This document shows, one piece after another, positions 18,176 through 26,671 of a stretch of 64,000 bases of DNA. The DNA comes from Govania unica (GTDB lineage: Bacteria; Pseudomonadota; Alphaproteobacteria; Sphingomonadales; Govanellaceae): assembly GCF_027920805.1 (NCBI RefSeq), contig NZ_JANWOI010000001.1, forward strand, positions 310,001 through 374,000, in the 5' to 3' direction. A model generated the notes under the pieces. That model saw only the letters and a program-made list of their open reading frames with translations, had not been told where the DNA came from and did not search any database. Within the stretch, counting starts at the first letter, position 1; every line of letters starts with the position of its first letter. Made by a program: the position numbers and the translations under genes.

Positions 18176-19495
18176 TTAGCGGCCGGGAATCTGGTCGACC
18201 ACATCAGCGAAGGTGCGGAGGCCCGGACGCTGCGCCGTGATCAGCACCGCCATATTGCCGGGCTTATGTTCGTTTTTCCACATCTTGGTATGGGCGCGCG
18301 GAATATCTTTCCACGAGAACACTTCGGACATGCAGGGATCGATGCGGCGTTCAATCACCAGCTGATTGGCCTGGCTCGCCTGCAGCAGATTGGCGAAATG
18401 GCTGCCCTGAATACGTTTCTGGCGCATCCAGACAAAGCGCGCGTCGAAGGTCAGATTAAAGCCGCTGGTGCCGGCACAGAACACCACCATGCCGCCGCGT
18501 TTGACGATGAAGCAGGACACCGGGAAGGTCTGTTCGCCCGGATGTTCAAAGACGAAATCGACGTCATTGCCCTTGCCGGTGATGTCCCAGATGGCCTTGC
18601 CGAATTTGCGGACTTCCTTGAGGTAGTCGTTGTATTCCGGCGAATTGACCAGCGGCAGCTGACCCCAGCAATTAAAGTCCTTGCGGTTGATCACGCCTTT
18701 CGCGCCGAGCGACAGCACGAACTCGCGCTTGGTCTCGTCGGAAATCACGCCGATGGCGTTCGCGCCGGCCGTGGTGATGAGCTGAATGGCCATGGAGCCA
18801 AGGCCGCCTGACGCCCCCCACACCAGCACGTTCTGGCCCGGACGCAGGATATGCGGGCGATGACCGAACAGCATGCGGTAGGCGGTGGCGAGGGTCAGCG
18901 TGTAGCAGGCGCTTTCCTCCCAGGTCAGATGGCGCGGGCGATGCATGAGCTGGCGCGACTGCACACGAGCGAACTGGGCAAAGGAGCCGTCCGGGGTCTC
19001 ATAGCCCCAGATGCGCTGGGTCGGCGAGAACATGGGATCGCCGCCGTTGCATTCCTCGTCATCGCCGTCGTCCTGATTGCAGTGAACCACGACCTCGTCG
19101 CCAACCTTGAAGCGTTTGACCTTGGCGCCGACCTTATAGACGATGCCGGAGGCGTCGGAGCCCGCAATATGATAGGGCGCGCCATGGACATCGAACGGGG
19201 AAATGGGGGTGCCGAGACCGGCCCACACGCCATTATAATTGACCCCTGCGGCCATCACCAGAATGAGCACTTCATCGGCATCAACTTCGGGCACGTCCAC
19301 GATTTCGACCTGCATGGACTGTTCCGGCGGGCCATGGCGTTCGCGGCGGATGGCCCAGGCGTACATTTTGCCCGGAACATGGCCGAGCGGCGGAATTTCG
19401 CCAACTTCATAAAGATCCTTGATGGGGAGCCCGGCGGTCACCGAGTCCTCATGCACTGCGTCCTTGTTCAGTTCTGCCGTCACGGTGGCGGTCAT
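18176..19495 (-). CDS. ccrA: Crotonyl-CoA carboxylase/reductase
   Basis: Key enzyme of the ethylmalonyl-CoA pathway: NADPH-dependent reductive carboxylation of crotonyl-CoA to ethylmalonyl-CoA. A medium-chain dehydrogenase fold with the family stretches PPLGHVPGKMYAWAIRRERH, MAAGVNYNGVWAGLG, IHCN-type HCNQDDGDDEECNGGD, the NADPH loop VWGASGGLGSMA and the CO2-site region near INRKDFNCWGQLP and VFEHPGEQTFPVS. The ATG at 19495 gives 439 residues; GTG at 19531, 12 codons upstream and preceded by AAAGGA, is an equally possible start. It is divergent from ecm. Confidence 0.95.
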   Translation of the reverse strand: MTATVTAELNKDAVHEDSVTAGLPIKDLYEVGEIPPLGHVPGKMYAWAIRRERHGPPEQSMQVEIVDVPEVDADEVLILVMAAGVNYNGVWAGLGTPISPFDVHGAPYHIAGSDASGIVYKVGAKVKRFKVGDEVVVHCNQDDGDDEECNGGDPMFSPTQRIWGYETPDGSFAQFARVQSRQLMHRPRHLTWEESACYTLTLATAYRMLFGHRPHILRPGQNVLVWGASGGLGSMAIQLITTAGANAIGVISDETKREFVLSLGAKGVINRKDFNCWGQLPLVNSPEYNDYLKEVRKFGKAIWDITGKGNDVDFVFEHPGEQTFPVSCFIVKRGGMVVFCAGTSGFNLTFDARFVWMRQKRIQGSHFANLLQASQANQLVIERRIDPCMSEVFSWKDIPRAHTKMWKNEHKPGNMAVLITAQRPGLRTFADVVDQIPGR

Positions 19496-19621
19496 GGTTT
19501 CTGTATCCCTCTCTACATTCAGCTCTGGCACCGGATGGTTCCTTTGGATTCGAGGAGACTGTCCTCAAGGACTGATCCGGCTGGTTCAGGGCGGTGGATT
19601 GCGCGTCCGACCCTCTTTTGG

Positions 19622-19632
19622 TTGCAGTGCAA
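19622..19632. promoter_or_regulatory. TTGC-AGT-GCAA palindrome (ccr/ecm)
   Basis: Perfect TTGC-N3-GCAA dyad 90-127 bases upstream of the ccr start, depending on which start is used. Candidate operator. Confidence 0.45.
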
Positions 19633-19692
19633 AATAATGACACTCGGATAGCCATGGTCATGACAGATAGTCGCCATTGTAGTATGAGTTTC

Positions 19693-19703
19693 GTGCGTTG
19701 CAC
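19693..19703. promoter_or_regulatory. GTGC-GTT-GCAC palindrome (ccr/ecm)
   Basis: Perfect dyad of the same 4-3-4 geometry with G/C outer bases, 71 bases (about seven helical turns) from the first site at 19622. Confidence 0.4.
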
Positions 19704-19712
19704 TGATAATTT

Positions 19713-19723
19713 TTGCAGCGCAA
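19713..19723. promoter_or_regulatory. TTGC-AGC-GCAA palindrome (ccr/ecm)
   Basis: Perfect TTGC-N3-GCAA dyad, 20 bases (two helical turns) from the GTGC-GTT-GCAC site. The spacing would put bound proteins on one face of the DNA. Confidence 0.45.
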
Positions 19724-20016
19724 CAGTTAATAAAATATATCTGACTTGCGGTCTATAGGGAAATTTAAATATAAAATTGCCAAATACGGAGACATAAAAT
19801 AATACTGTTGTCCGTACATGTGATGAAAAATACAAACTGGCTTTGGAGAAAGTCAAGGAATCAGCGGGCGAATCAGGGCTTCGTCTCGGCCAGTTTCTTG
19901 CGGTAATGTTTCTGACCGAATGAATTTGCCTGCTTGTCACGCTGAGAAAACGTAATCCACATATGGTGCATGGCTGCTCAGGCGGCCTCAATCTGACATC
20001 TGGAAAGACACGATCG

Positions 20017-22017
20017 ATGACCGACGTTGCAACTGACGCCAAACAGAAGAGTGACAAGCCCTGGCTGTTCCGGACCTATTCCGGCCACTCTTCGGCGGCG
20101 GCGTCCAACGAGCTTTACCGGACCAATCTTGCGCGCGGTCAAACCGGCTTGTCGGTGGCATTCGATCTGCCGACTCAGACCGGCTATGACAGCGATCATG
20201 TGCTCGCGCGGGGGGAAGTCGGCAAGGTCGGGGTGCCGATCTGTCATCTGGGCGACATGCGCGCGCTGTTTGCCGATATCCCGCTTGAGCGCATGAACAC
20301 GTCGATGACGATCAATGCGACGGCACCTTGGCTGCTTGCGCTTTATATTGCGGCGGCCGAGGAACAGGGGGTGGATCGCACCACATTGCAGGGCACGGTG
20401 CAGAACGATATCATCAAGGAATATCTGTCGCGCGGCACTTATATTTTCCCGCCCAAGGCCAGCATGCGGCTGATCACTGATGTGATCGCCTTCACCTATC
20501 GCGAGATTCCGAAATGGAATCCGACCAACGTCTGCTCCTATCATTTGCAGGAAGCCGGGGCGACGCCGGTGCAGGAGCTGGCCTTTGCGCTGGCGACTGC
20601 GGTCGCGGTGCTTGATGCCGTCAAAGCTGGCGGTCAGGTGCCGCCGGAGGACTTCCCCGAAGTGGTCGGGCGCATCAGCTTTTTCGTCAATGCGGGCGTG
20701 CGCTTTATCACTGAGCTGTGCAAGATGCGGGCGTTTGTGGATCTGTGGGATGACATCACGCGGGAGCGCTATGGCGTTGCGGACGAAAAGCATCGCCGTT
20801 TCCGCTACGGCGTGCAAGTCAACAGCCTTGGCCTGACCGAGCCGCAGCCGGAAAATAACGTTTACCGCATTCTGCTTGAGATGCTCGCGGTGGTGCTGTC
20901 GAAAAAGGCGCGGGCGCGTGCCGTGCAGCTTCCGGCCTGGAACGAGGCACTCGGGCTGCCGCGGCCGTGGGATCAGCAATGGAGTTTGCGGCTGCAGCAG
21001 ATCGTCGCTTACGAAACCGATCTGCTTGAGTATCAGGATGTTTTCGACGGCTCTCACGTGATTGACGCCAAGGTCGAAGCGCTGAAGGCCGAGGCTTTGG
21101 CCGAACTCGCTCGTATCGATGATATGGGTGGGGCCATTGCGGCGGTCGAGTCGAGCTATATGAAACAGGCTCTGGTCGATTCGAATTCGGCCCGGCTCGG
21201 ACGGATCGAGCTTGGCGAGCAGACCGTGGTCGGCGTCAATAAATTCATCGAAAGTGCACCGTCGCCGCTCGTGTCCGCCGATGACGGCGGCATCATGACC
21301 GTCGATCCGCAAGCCGAGGCCGAGCAGATCGCGGGACTGAAGGCCTGGCGCGATGCGCGGGATGAGGCGCGGGCCAAGGCTGCCCTTGAGGATCTGAAGG
21401 CCGCCGCGCGGGATGGCCGCAATATCATGGAGCCGTCGATCGCTGCGGCCAAAGCCGGGGTGACCACCGGCGAATGGGGCGCGGCACTACGTGAGGCGTT
21501 CGGTGAATACCGCGCGCCGACCGGCGTCGGCCGGGCCGCTCGAGGTGGCGGCGATGCCAGTCGCCATGTGCAGCAGGCGGTCGAGGCGTTGTCCGGACGG
21601 CTGGGGCGGCGGTTGAAATTCCTTGTGGGCAAGCCGGGTCTTGACGGCCATTCGAACGGCGCCGAACAGATCGCCGTCAAGGCGCGCGATTGCGGCATGG
21701 AAGTGGTCTATGAAGGCATTCGCCTGACACCGGCGCAGATCGTCAATGCCGCGCTTGAAGAAGGGGTGCATGTGGTCGGGCTGTCGATCCTGTCGGGCAG
21801 TCATCTGCCGCTTGTGACCGAAGTGATGGAGCGCATGAAGGCGGCCGGTATCGCGGACGTGCCGGTGATCGTCGGCGGCATTATCCCGCCCGAAGACGCG
21901 GACATCCTGACCCGTGCCGGGGTCGCCCGGGTCTATACGCCGAAAGACTATCAGATGACGGACATCATGGCCGATATCGTCAAGATCGTGGATGCGGCCT
22001 ATCCATCGGCGGGGTGA
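20017..22017 (+). CDS. ecm: Ethylmalonyl-CoA mutase (MeaA-like)
   Basis: Adenosylcobalamin-dependent mutase converting (2R)-ethylmalonyl-CoA to methylsuccinyl-CoA. It has 666 residues. The N-terminal TIM barrel includes FDLPTQTGYDSDH, NTSMTINATAPWLLALY (as MNTSMTINATAPW), QNDIIKEYLSRGTYIFPP (as QNDIIKEYLSRGTYI) and SYHLQEAGATPVQELAF. The C-terminal B12-binding domain carries the base-off signature D-x-H-x-x-G in GLDGHSNG, followed by SILSGSH and GGIIPPEDA. Sequence blocks match MeaA/Ecm rather than methylmalonyl-CoA mutase. The ATG at 20017 has GGAAAG upstream. Confidence 0.94.
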   Translation: MTDVATDAKQKSDKPWLFRTYSGHSSAAASNELYRTNLARGQTGLSVAFDLPTQTGYDSDHVLARGEVGKVGVPICHLGDMRALFADIPLERMNTSMTINATAPWLLALYIAAAEEQGVDRTTLQGTVQNDIIKEYLSRGTYIFPPKASMRLITDVIAFTYREIPKWNPTNVCSYHLQEAGATPVQELAFALATAVAVLDAVKAGGQVPPEDFPEVVGRISFFVNAGVRFITELCKMRAFVDLWDDITRERYGVADEKHRRFRYGVQVNSLGLTEPQPENNVYRILLEMLAVVLSKKARARAVQLPAWNEALGLPRPWDQQWSLRLQQIVAYETDLLEYQDVFDGSHVIDAKVEALKAEALAELARIDDMGGAIAAVESSYMKQALVDSNSARLGRIELGEQTVVGVNKFIESAPSPLVSADDGGIMTVDPQAEAEQIAGLKAWRDARDEARAKAALEDLKAAARDGRNIMEPSIAAAKAGVTTGEWGAALREAFGEYRAPTGVGRAARGGGDASRHVQQAVEALSGRLGRRLKFLVGKPGLDGHSNGAEQIAVKARDCGMEVVYEGIRLTPAQIVNAALEEGVHVVGLSILSGSHLPLVTEVMERMKAAGIADVPVIVGGIIPPEDADILTRAGVARVYTPKDYQMTDIMADIVKIVDAAYPSAG

Positions 22018-22040
22018 CGACATCAGCCCGCCGATGGCGC

Positions 22041-22379
22041 TCATGCCTTATGCTGGCGGGTCCACCGAGGATCCTTGCGGGACTCGCTTTTGGGGATGGT
22101 ATTTTCGCTGAGCGCGAGCCATTCGCTTGCAAGCCGGGCCATGTCGTCGGCGCGGGATTTGAGCATTGCGGGGTTCTGGTGAGAGAGACAGTCCGTGAGC
22201 CCGATCAGGGCTGCGGATAAAGCGTCGGCTTCGCGGTTGTAATGCTGAGTGAGGAGGTCCGGGACCTGGTCGTGATGATGGTCTTCAGGCGGGGGTAGGC
22301 TGCGGGCGATCCACGGGGCAAGTCGGCGGACAAGCTGTTTCAAGCTGAGGCTCGGGATCGCGCGTGCGTTTATCTGCAT
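22041..22379 (-). CDS. Hypothetical protein, 112 residues
   Basis: I do not recognise a family. The protein is mostly helical, begins MQINARAIPSLSLKQLVRRL, has a PPPEDHHHDQ stretch near 50 and a basic C-terminus (SRKDPRWTRQHKA). GAGGAA nine bases before the ATG supports translation. It lies 23 bases after ecm on the opposite strand and 47 bases downstream of gluQ on the same strand, so it may be the last gene of a gluQ transcript. Confidence 0.55.
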   Translation of the reverse strand: MQINARAIPSLSLKQLVRRLAPWIARSLPPPEDHHHDQVPDLLTQHYNREADALSAALIGLTDCLSHQNPAMLKSRADDMARLASEWLALSENTIPKSESRKDPRWTRQHKA

Positions 22380-22426
22380 TGGGATTATTCCTCATGAGAC
22401 AAGCGCTCACGATACGGACGAAAGTC

Positions 22427-23299
22427 TTAGCAAGCGGTAAAGACGGTACCGCCCCGGGCCAGAATCTCGCGCCGGATATCGACGGGGGTGCGGCCGCTTG
22501 CGCGCATGTCGCGGAGTGTCATGGCTTTGTCGCGTTTGGCAAAGCGCTTGCCGTCGGCATTCAGCAGCAAGGCATGATGATGATAGCGCGGCACGGGCAA
22601 GCCAAGCACGGCCTGTAACAGGCGATGAATATGCGTGGCATGGAACAGGTCGGTGCCACGGGTCACCAGCGTCACCCCCTGAAGCGCATCATCAACCGTC
22701 ACCGCCAGATGATAACTTGCCGGGGTGTCCCTGCGGGCGAGCACCACATCGCCAAGGCTTTCGGGGGCGGCGCGGGTGAGTCCCTGAAGCGCATCCTCGA
22801 ACCAGAGGTCTGGACCGGCAAGGTTCCGGGCTTTGGTGACATCGAGTCTGAGGGCATAGGGGCCGCCGTTTGCCATGCGCGCGGCTCGGGCGTCTGGGCT
22901 CAAGCTCCGGCAGCTGCCCGAATATAGCGGACCCTCGGGGCCATGGGGGGCATCGGCGGATCTTGTGATATCTTTCCGGCTGCAGAAACAGGGATAGATG
23001 AGACCAAGCGCGTCAAGCCTGGCGAGCGCCGCGCGGTAATCGTCGAAATGTTCGGACTGGCGGCGTACCGGGGTTTCCCAGTCAAGGCCGAGCCAGGCGA
23101 GGTCTTCAAGGATGTTTGTGATGAAGGCGGGGTGGCAGCGGCTTTGGTCGATATCCTCGATCCTGAGAAGAAAGCGTCCGCCCGCCTGTTTTGCCAGGTG
23201 ATAGGCATGGAGGGCCGAAAAGGCATGGCCGAGATGCAAGCCGCCGGTGGGGCTTGGGGCAAAGCGTGTCACGACGGAGCCGGGCGATGGTGCTATCAT
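22427..23299 (-). CDS. gluQ: Glutamyl-Q tRNA(Asp) synthetase
   Basis: A truncated GluRS paralogue (290 residues) that attaches glutamate to queuosine in tRNA-Asp. HIGH-type motif HLGHAF is in FAPSPTGGLHLGHA near the N-terminus, with RIEDIDQSRC following. Zinc ligands are suggested by CFCSRKD and YSGSCR. The KMSKS equivalent is GKRFAKRD. No anticodon-binding domain is present, as expected for GluQ. The first codon reads GTG or ATG within MIAPSPGSVV; a start a few codons downstream cannot be excluded. Confidence 0.93.
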   Translation of the reverse strand: MIAPSPGSVVTRFAPSPTGGLHLGHAFSALHAYHLAKQAGGRFLLRIEDIDQSRCHPAFITNILEDLAWLGLDWETPVRRQSEHFDDYRAALARLDALGLIYPCFCSRKDITRSADAPHGPEGPLYSGSCRSLSPDARAARMANGGPYALRLDVTKARNLAGPDLWFEDALQGLTRAAPESLGDVVLARRDTPASYHLAVTVDDALQGVTLVTRGTDLFHATHIHRLLQAVLGLPVPRYHHHALLLNADGKRFAKRDKAMTLRDMRASGRTPVDIRREILARGGTVFTAC

Positions 23300-23434
23300 T
23301 CAACCTGAGTGGGTCATGAATATTGACGCAGCAGTTTCGACTGTCATAATTTCCACACACTGTATCTTGTATAGAAACTAGCGTCGATACCCTGAAGCTT
23401 GATGATTCCCCGCATATGGGGACGAGTTGGAACA

Positions 23435-24013
23435 ATGGGCGTACAGACTGCTTCGTTATCTCTCGATGCTTATCCGGCGCTGGTGTTGAATGCCAATTAT
23501 CAGCCGCTGAGCTATTTTCCGTTGTCCCTCTGGGGCTGGCAAACGGTGATCAAGGCGGTGTTTCTCGACCGCGTCAATATCGTGGCCGAATATGACCGCG
23601 TGGTTCACAGCCCGGGGACGGAATTCCGGCTGCCGAGCGTCATCGCGCTCAAACGTTATATCCGCCCGGCCCGCAATCCGGCGTTCACCCGGTTTAATCT
23701 GTTTCTGCGTGACAGCTTCACCTGCCAATATTGCGGGGAGACCCAGCGTTCGGGAACCGATCTCACGTTTGATCATGTGGTGCCCCGGGCCTACGGCGGG
23801 CGCACCACCTGGCAGAATGTGACCACGGCCTGCGCCCCCTGCAACTGGCGCAAGGGCGGCCGCACCCCGCGTGAGGCTGACATGCTGCCGTCGCATTGGC
23901 CGTTCCAGCCGACGGTGCAACAGCTGCAGATGAACGGCCGCCATTTCCCGCCCAACTACCTGCATCAAAGCTGGCGCGATTACCTCTATTGGGACAGCGA
24001 ACTGGAGCCGTGA
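23435..24013 (+). CDS. HNH endonuclease family protein
   Basis: A 192-residue protein typical of an alphaproteobacterial HNH group. The zinc-knuckle/HNH core reads CQYCGETQ, then LTFDHVVPRAYGG (the DH catalytic pair), then CAPCNWRKGGRTP. The N-terminal half NANYQPLSYFPLSLWGWQ is the conserved prefix of this family. Such proteins are chromosomal and widely conserved; their substrate is unknown. It is divergent from gluQ. The ATG at 23435 (MGVQTAS) is preferred over 23399. Confidence 0.88.
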   Translation: MGVQTASLSLDAYPALVLNANYQPLSYFPLSLWGWQTVIKAVFLDRVNIVAEYDRVVHSPGTEFRLPSVIALKRYIRPARNPAFTRFNLFLRDSFTCQYCGETQRSGTDLTFDHVVPRAYGGRTTWQNVTTACAPCNWRKGGRTPREADMLPSHWPFQPTVQQLQMNGRHFPPNYLHQSWRDYLYWDSELEP

Positions 24014-24033
24014 GAGCGGTGTTGGTGGCGGCA

Positions 24034-24064
24034 TAGATTGCCGGGTCAAGCCCGGCAATGACAG
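24034..24064 (+). repeat. Dispersed hairpin repeat arm
   Basis: GATTGCCGGGTCAAGCCCGG-type arm ending AATGACAG, directly after the HNH gene. It forms an outward-facing pair with 24096-24128. Confidence 0.7.
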
Positions 24065-24095
24065 AATTAAGGAATTGTCATCCACATCAAACCAT

Positions 24096-24128
24096 TGTCA
24101 TACGCGGGCTTGACCCGCGTATCCATGG
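24096..24128 (+). repeat. Dispersed hairpin repeat arm, CGCGGG subtype
   Basis: TGTCATACGCGGGCTTGACC-type arm ending ATCCATGG, the same subtype as at 11298-11329. It lies between the HNH gene and coq7 (convergent 3' ends). Confidence 0.7.
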
Positions 24129-24138
24129 TGCCGCCAGC

Positions 24139-24699
24139 TCACACCCTCTGTGACAACCAGATGGCGGCGCGGCAGCCGGTTTTGATGGCGCCGGACAGCA
24201 GGCGGTAACCGGGGGTGTCGGCGGCGCCGTGATCGAGTGCGGTCTGGCGATGCTCGTTTTCCTCGGCGCGGAAATCTTCGAGGGTGCGGGTGAGCTCCTG
24301 ATCTTCGGGGCCGAGGGCCTTGATCTGGGCGCTGTAATGGTCGTCGATCACCTCCTCGACCGCCGCCGTGCAGGCCATGGCGGCTTTCGGCCCCATCAGA
24401 GCGGTGGCCGCGCCAAGCGCATAGCCGGCCACATGCCAGAACGGTCCCAGCGCCGTCGGCCGTACCTGCTGTTCGCGCAACAGATTGTCGAAGGTGGCGA
24501 GATGGCGGCCTTCCTGTGCTTCCATATGCTGAATGGTGGCGCTCAGGGGGTGGCTTGCGCCGAGCACATCGAGCTGGCCGCGATAGATCCGCGCCGCACC
24601 ATATTCACCGGCGTGATCGACGCGCAGCAAACGAGCCCGCTGATCCTTCGCGGAGGGATCGCCGGGCAGAACAGAGGGGGCTTCAGGGTTGCGGGTCAT
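24139..24699 (-). CDS. coq7: Demethoxyubiquinone hydroxylase Coq7
   Basis: Di-iron hydroxylase of the penultimate ubiquinone step, 186 residues. Iron ligands are in DHAGEYGA, HMEAQEGRH, VEEVIDDHY and the final EENEHRQTALDHGA, giving the repeated E and ExxH pattern of the family. It implies an aerobic, ubiquinone-based respiratory chain. dsbB lies 14 bases upstream on the same strand. Confidence 0.95.
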   Translation of the reverse strand: MTRNPEAPSVLPGDPSAKDQRARLLRVDHAGEYGAARIYRGQLDVLGASHPLSATIQHMEAQEGRHLATFDNLLREQQVRPTALGPFWHVAGYALGAATALMGPKAAMACTAAVEEVIDDHYSAQIKALGPEDQELTRTLEDFRAEENEHRQTALDHGAADTPGYRLLSGAIKTGCRAAIWLSQRV

Positions 24700-24713
24700 G
24701 GCGTTATTCCGTG

Positions 24714-25199
24714 TCAGAGTCGCGACTGCGCACCGCGCAGGGCGAGGGCGGCGAGGATCAGGGACAGGATGAAATTATACCCCGCCATGGACAGCCCGAA
24801 CAGCGTCCAGCTTGGGCTATCGCAGCGAATGATCGGCATGGCCATGACGGCACGGAAGACATCCTCGATCGAGCCTTCAAGGTCGATGCTGCTGCAGGCG
24901 GTGGGACCCTGCCACCATTTCTGCTCGACACCGAAATGATATCCGGCAATGCCCGCGCCCATCAGAAACAGGAATCCAAGAAGGGCGAGCAGTCGTTTGG
25001 ACGATCCACCAGCTTCCGGGCGGTCGGTGACGATGGCTAGCACGCCGAGCGGGATCGCCGCCATATACACATAACGCTGCCACCAGCAAAGCTCGCACGG
25101 GAGATAGCCGCCCACATGCTCCAAGGCGAATACGGTCCCGAGAATGGCGATGGAAGCGGCCGTGAGGATGAGCGGTATATTGCGGTCGAGGCGCGGCAT
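24714..25199 (-). CDS. dsbB: Disulfide bond formation protein DsbB
   Basis: Inner-membrane quinone reductase that reoxidises DsbA. The 161-residue protein has four hydrophobic helices. The first cysteine pair is C35-x2-C38 in LPCELCWWQRY, followed by the quinone-contact arginine. A second pair is made by the cysteines in GPTACSS and IIRCDSP. Starting at 25199 (MPRLDRN) gives the correct topology; the longer frame to 25361 runs into the tRNA-Leu promoter. AAGGA precedes the start. Confidence 0.93.
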   Translation of the reverse strand: MPRLDRNIPLILTAASIAILGTVFALEHVGGYLPCELCWWQRYVYMAAIPLGVLAIVTDRPEAGGSSKRLLALLGFLFLMGAGIAGYHFGVEQKWWQGPTACSSIDLEGSIEDVFRAVMAMPIIRCDSPSWTLFGLSMAGYNFILSLILAALALRGAQSRL

Positions 25200-25309
25200 A
25201 GAGGGGGGTTCCTTGACACGGAGGATACTGCGATCTTTCCCTTGTCCCAAGAAAGCGCCGCTGTCGTCAAGGCTGCTCCACTCTCTTGCATATTCTTGGT
25301 GAGAATATG

Positions 25310-25337
25310 TTGACCCGGCGCATAGTCCGGGTAAGAT
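25310..25337 (+). promoter_or_regulatory. Promoter of tRNA-Leu
   Basis: TTGACC (25310-25315), 16-base spacer, TAAGAT (25332-25337), with the tRNA starting 24 bases later. A good match to a housekeeping promoter. Confidence 0.55.
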
Positions 25338-25361
25338 GCAGCCCGATTTCGACGGCAACAT

Positions 25362-25448
25362 GCGGGTGTGGCGGAATTGGTAGACGCGCCGGACTCAAAA
25401 TCCGGTTCTGGCGACAGAGTGTCGGTTCGAGTCCGACCACCCGCACCA
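25362..25448 (+). tRNA. tRNA-Leu (anticodon CAA)
   Basis: An 87-base class II tRNA including the encoded CCA. Acceptor arms GCGGGTG and CACCCGC pair. The anticodon loop CTCAAAA sits on CCGGA/TCCGG and gives CAA. A long variable arm and the GGTTCGAGTCC T-arm are present. Confidence 0.95.
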
Positions 25449-25712
25449 TTTTATGCAGGTTTCATCTTGTGCAGATAAGATGTTTTGCCGTCCCTGCTAA
25501 GGCTCTGGCCGTCATCGCCAGTCTGCGCATATTCCCTCTGTAGATCCAATCTGACCCGGGTGGTTTCGCCGCCGGCTCTATTCCCGATGGCATTTGCTTT
25601 TTTGACTGTGGGTTCAAGAGCGTCGTACTGTTGCCACATTGTTCATCGCTAATGGCCCAGTCATCACATGGTGATTCGATGGTTCAAAACGTACTTCAGA
25701 GTGGGGGACAGG

Positions 25713-25991
25713 ATGACGATGCGCACTACGGCAACCGCCCTTATCCTTGCTGCAGGCATGGCCACCGCCGCGGCGTCCTCGGTTGAGGCGGATGAGTTTG
25801 ATCATGATTTTCGCCAGGTCGGCGATGGCGTCCCGTTGTCGGTGATCCTGATGCGCCTTGAAGCGCTTGGGTATCGTCATATCAGTGATGTGGGTTATGT
25901 GGGCGGCACCTATGGGGTGCGCGGCCGCATGATCGATGGCTCGGGCTTTACGCTGTCCATCGATGCGCGGACGGGTGAAATTGATCTCTGA
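25713..25991 (+). CDS. Small secreted PepSY-like protein
   Basis: About 92 residues. A signal peptide (TTATALILAAGMATAAASS) is followed by an acidic start and one PepSY-like unit. The unit has a helix LSVILMRLEALGYRHISDVG, then beta strands GTYGVRGRMIDGSGFTLSID ending in ARTGEIDL, the usual end of PepSY units. PepSY proteins are periplasmic and often modulate other proteins; no partner is visible. GGGGGA lies just upstream of ATG 25713; ATG 25719 is an alternative. Confidence 0.78.
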   Translation: MTMRTTATALILAAGMATAAASSVEADEFDHDFRQVGDGVPLSVILMRLEALGYRHISDVGYVGGTYGVRGRMIDGSGFTLSIDARTGEIDL

Positions 25992-26318
25992 CGTTTCGAG
26001 CCTGCTGAAGTCCTGAGCGGTTAATTCCTAAACAGGGAATGAAGACCGCAACCGTTGCGGGAATGATGGGGCCGAGAAATCATGTCTTTTATGTCGCAAT
26101 GTGCCAAATTAGGGCGCAAACGCGCTTTCTATCAATGTTTTGACCTTGACTTTGGCCTGAAAGCCGCGTTTCCTCATTGCGTTGACGAGCGATCTACAAC
26201 GCGCGCCTGCCGCAGTCTCCTACGCGATCTTTGAGGATCTCAGTGACAGGCGGTTCGGTCGCCTTCCTGACGCCTCGATTAACGGACACTCTGATTATAG
26301 CGTATGGAGACTAGGACT
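25992..26318. other. 327-base leader/intergenic region before the cold-shock gene
   Basis: No convincing gene. A 50-codon frame from 26082 lacks a clear ribosome-binding site. Cold-shock mRNAs commonly have long structured leaders, so much of this may be 5' UTR. An inverted segment CGCAACCGTTGCG at about 26047-26059 could form a small hairpin. Confidence 0.4.
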
Positions 26319-26525
26319 ATGTCATCAGGCACCGTGAAGTGGTTTAACGCCACCAAGGGTTTTGGCTTTATCACTCCGGACGACGGCGACAAAGATGTGT
26401 TCGTGCACATCAGCGCAGTTGAGCGGGCTGGTTTGGCAGGGCTTAAGGATGGTCAGCGCATCGGTTACGAACTGGTGAATGACCGTCGCGGCCGCAGCTC
26501 GGCTGACGAACTGAAAATCATCTAA
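26319..26525 (+). CDS. cspA: Cold-shock protein, CspA family
   Basis: A 68-residue single cold-shock domain with both RNA-binding motifs: RNP1 KGFGFI and RNP2 VFVHI. It opens with GTVKWFNATKGFGFITP, typical for RNA chaperones of this group. GGAG lies about 12 bases upstream of ATG 26319, and a terminator hairpin follows 42 bases after the stop. Confidence 0.93.
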   Translation: MSSGTVKWFNATKGFGFITPDDGDKDVFVHISAVERAGLAGLKDGQRIGYELVNDRRGRSSADELKII

Positions 26526-26566
26526 ATACAGTTTGGTGGTCCCTTAGGGGACGCAGAAACTGTTGC

Positions 26567-26602
26567 ATGGCCTTCGCCCGCGTGACGAAGGTCATTTTTT
26601 TT
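26567..26602 (+). terminator. Terminator of the cold-shock gene
   Basis: Stem TGGCCTTCG/CGAAGGTCA with an 8-9 base loop followed by a run of eight T. Confidence 0.75.
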
Positions 26603-26622
26603 ATGCTTTTTTGGGAAAAAGA

Positions 26623-26651
26623 AAAAGGGCGGCTTTGTTCGCCGCCCTTTT
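26623..26651. terminator. Terminator of the TonB-receptor gene
   Basis: AAAAGGGCGGC and GCCGCCCTTTT around a 7-base loop, with T-runs on the minus strand, 21 bases after the receptor stop. Confidence 0.8.
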
Positions 26652-26671
26652 GGTGTCTGCCGCAGGCAGGC

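Larger units (their letters stand above)
19532..20016. other. Divergent ccr/ecm intergenic region
   Basis: A 485-base gap, AT-richer than its surroundings in the middle (about 19730-19860). I see no credible gene in it. It holds three palindromes of the TTGC-N3-GCAA kind near the ccr side (listed separately) and is presumably the shared control region of the two key pathway genes. Confidence 0.6.

Noticed and set aside
26082-26234. 50-codon open frame upstream of cspA (MSFMSQCAKLG...)
   Set aside because: No convincing ribosome-binding site and no recognisable features; more likely leader RNA.
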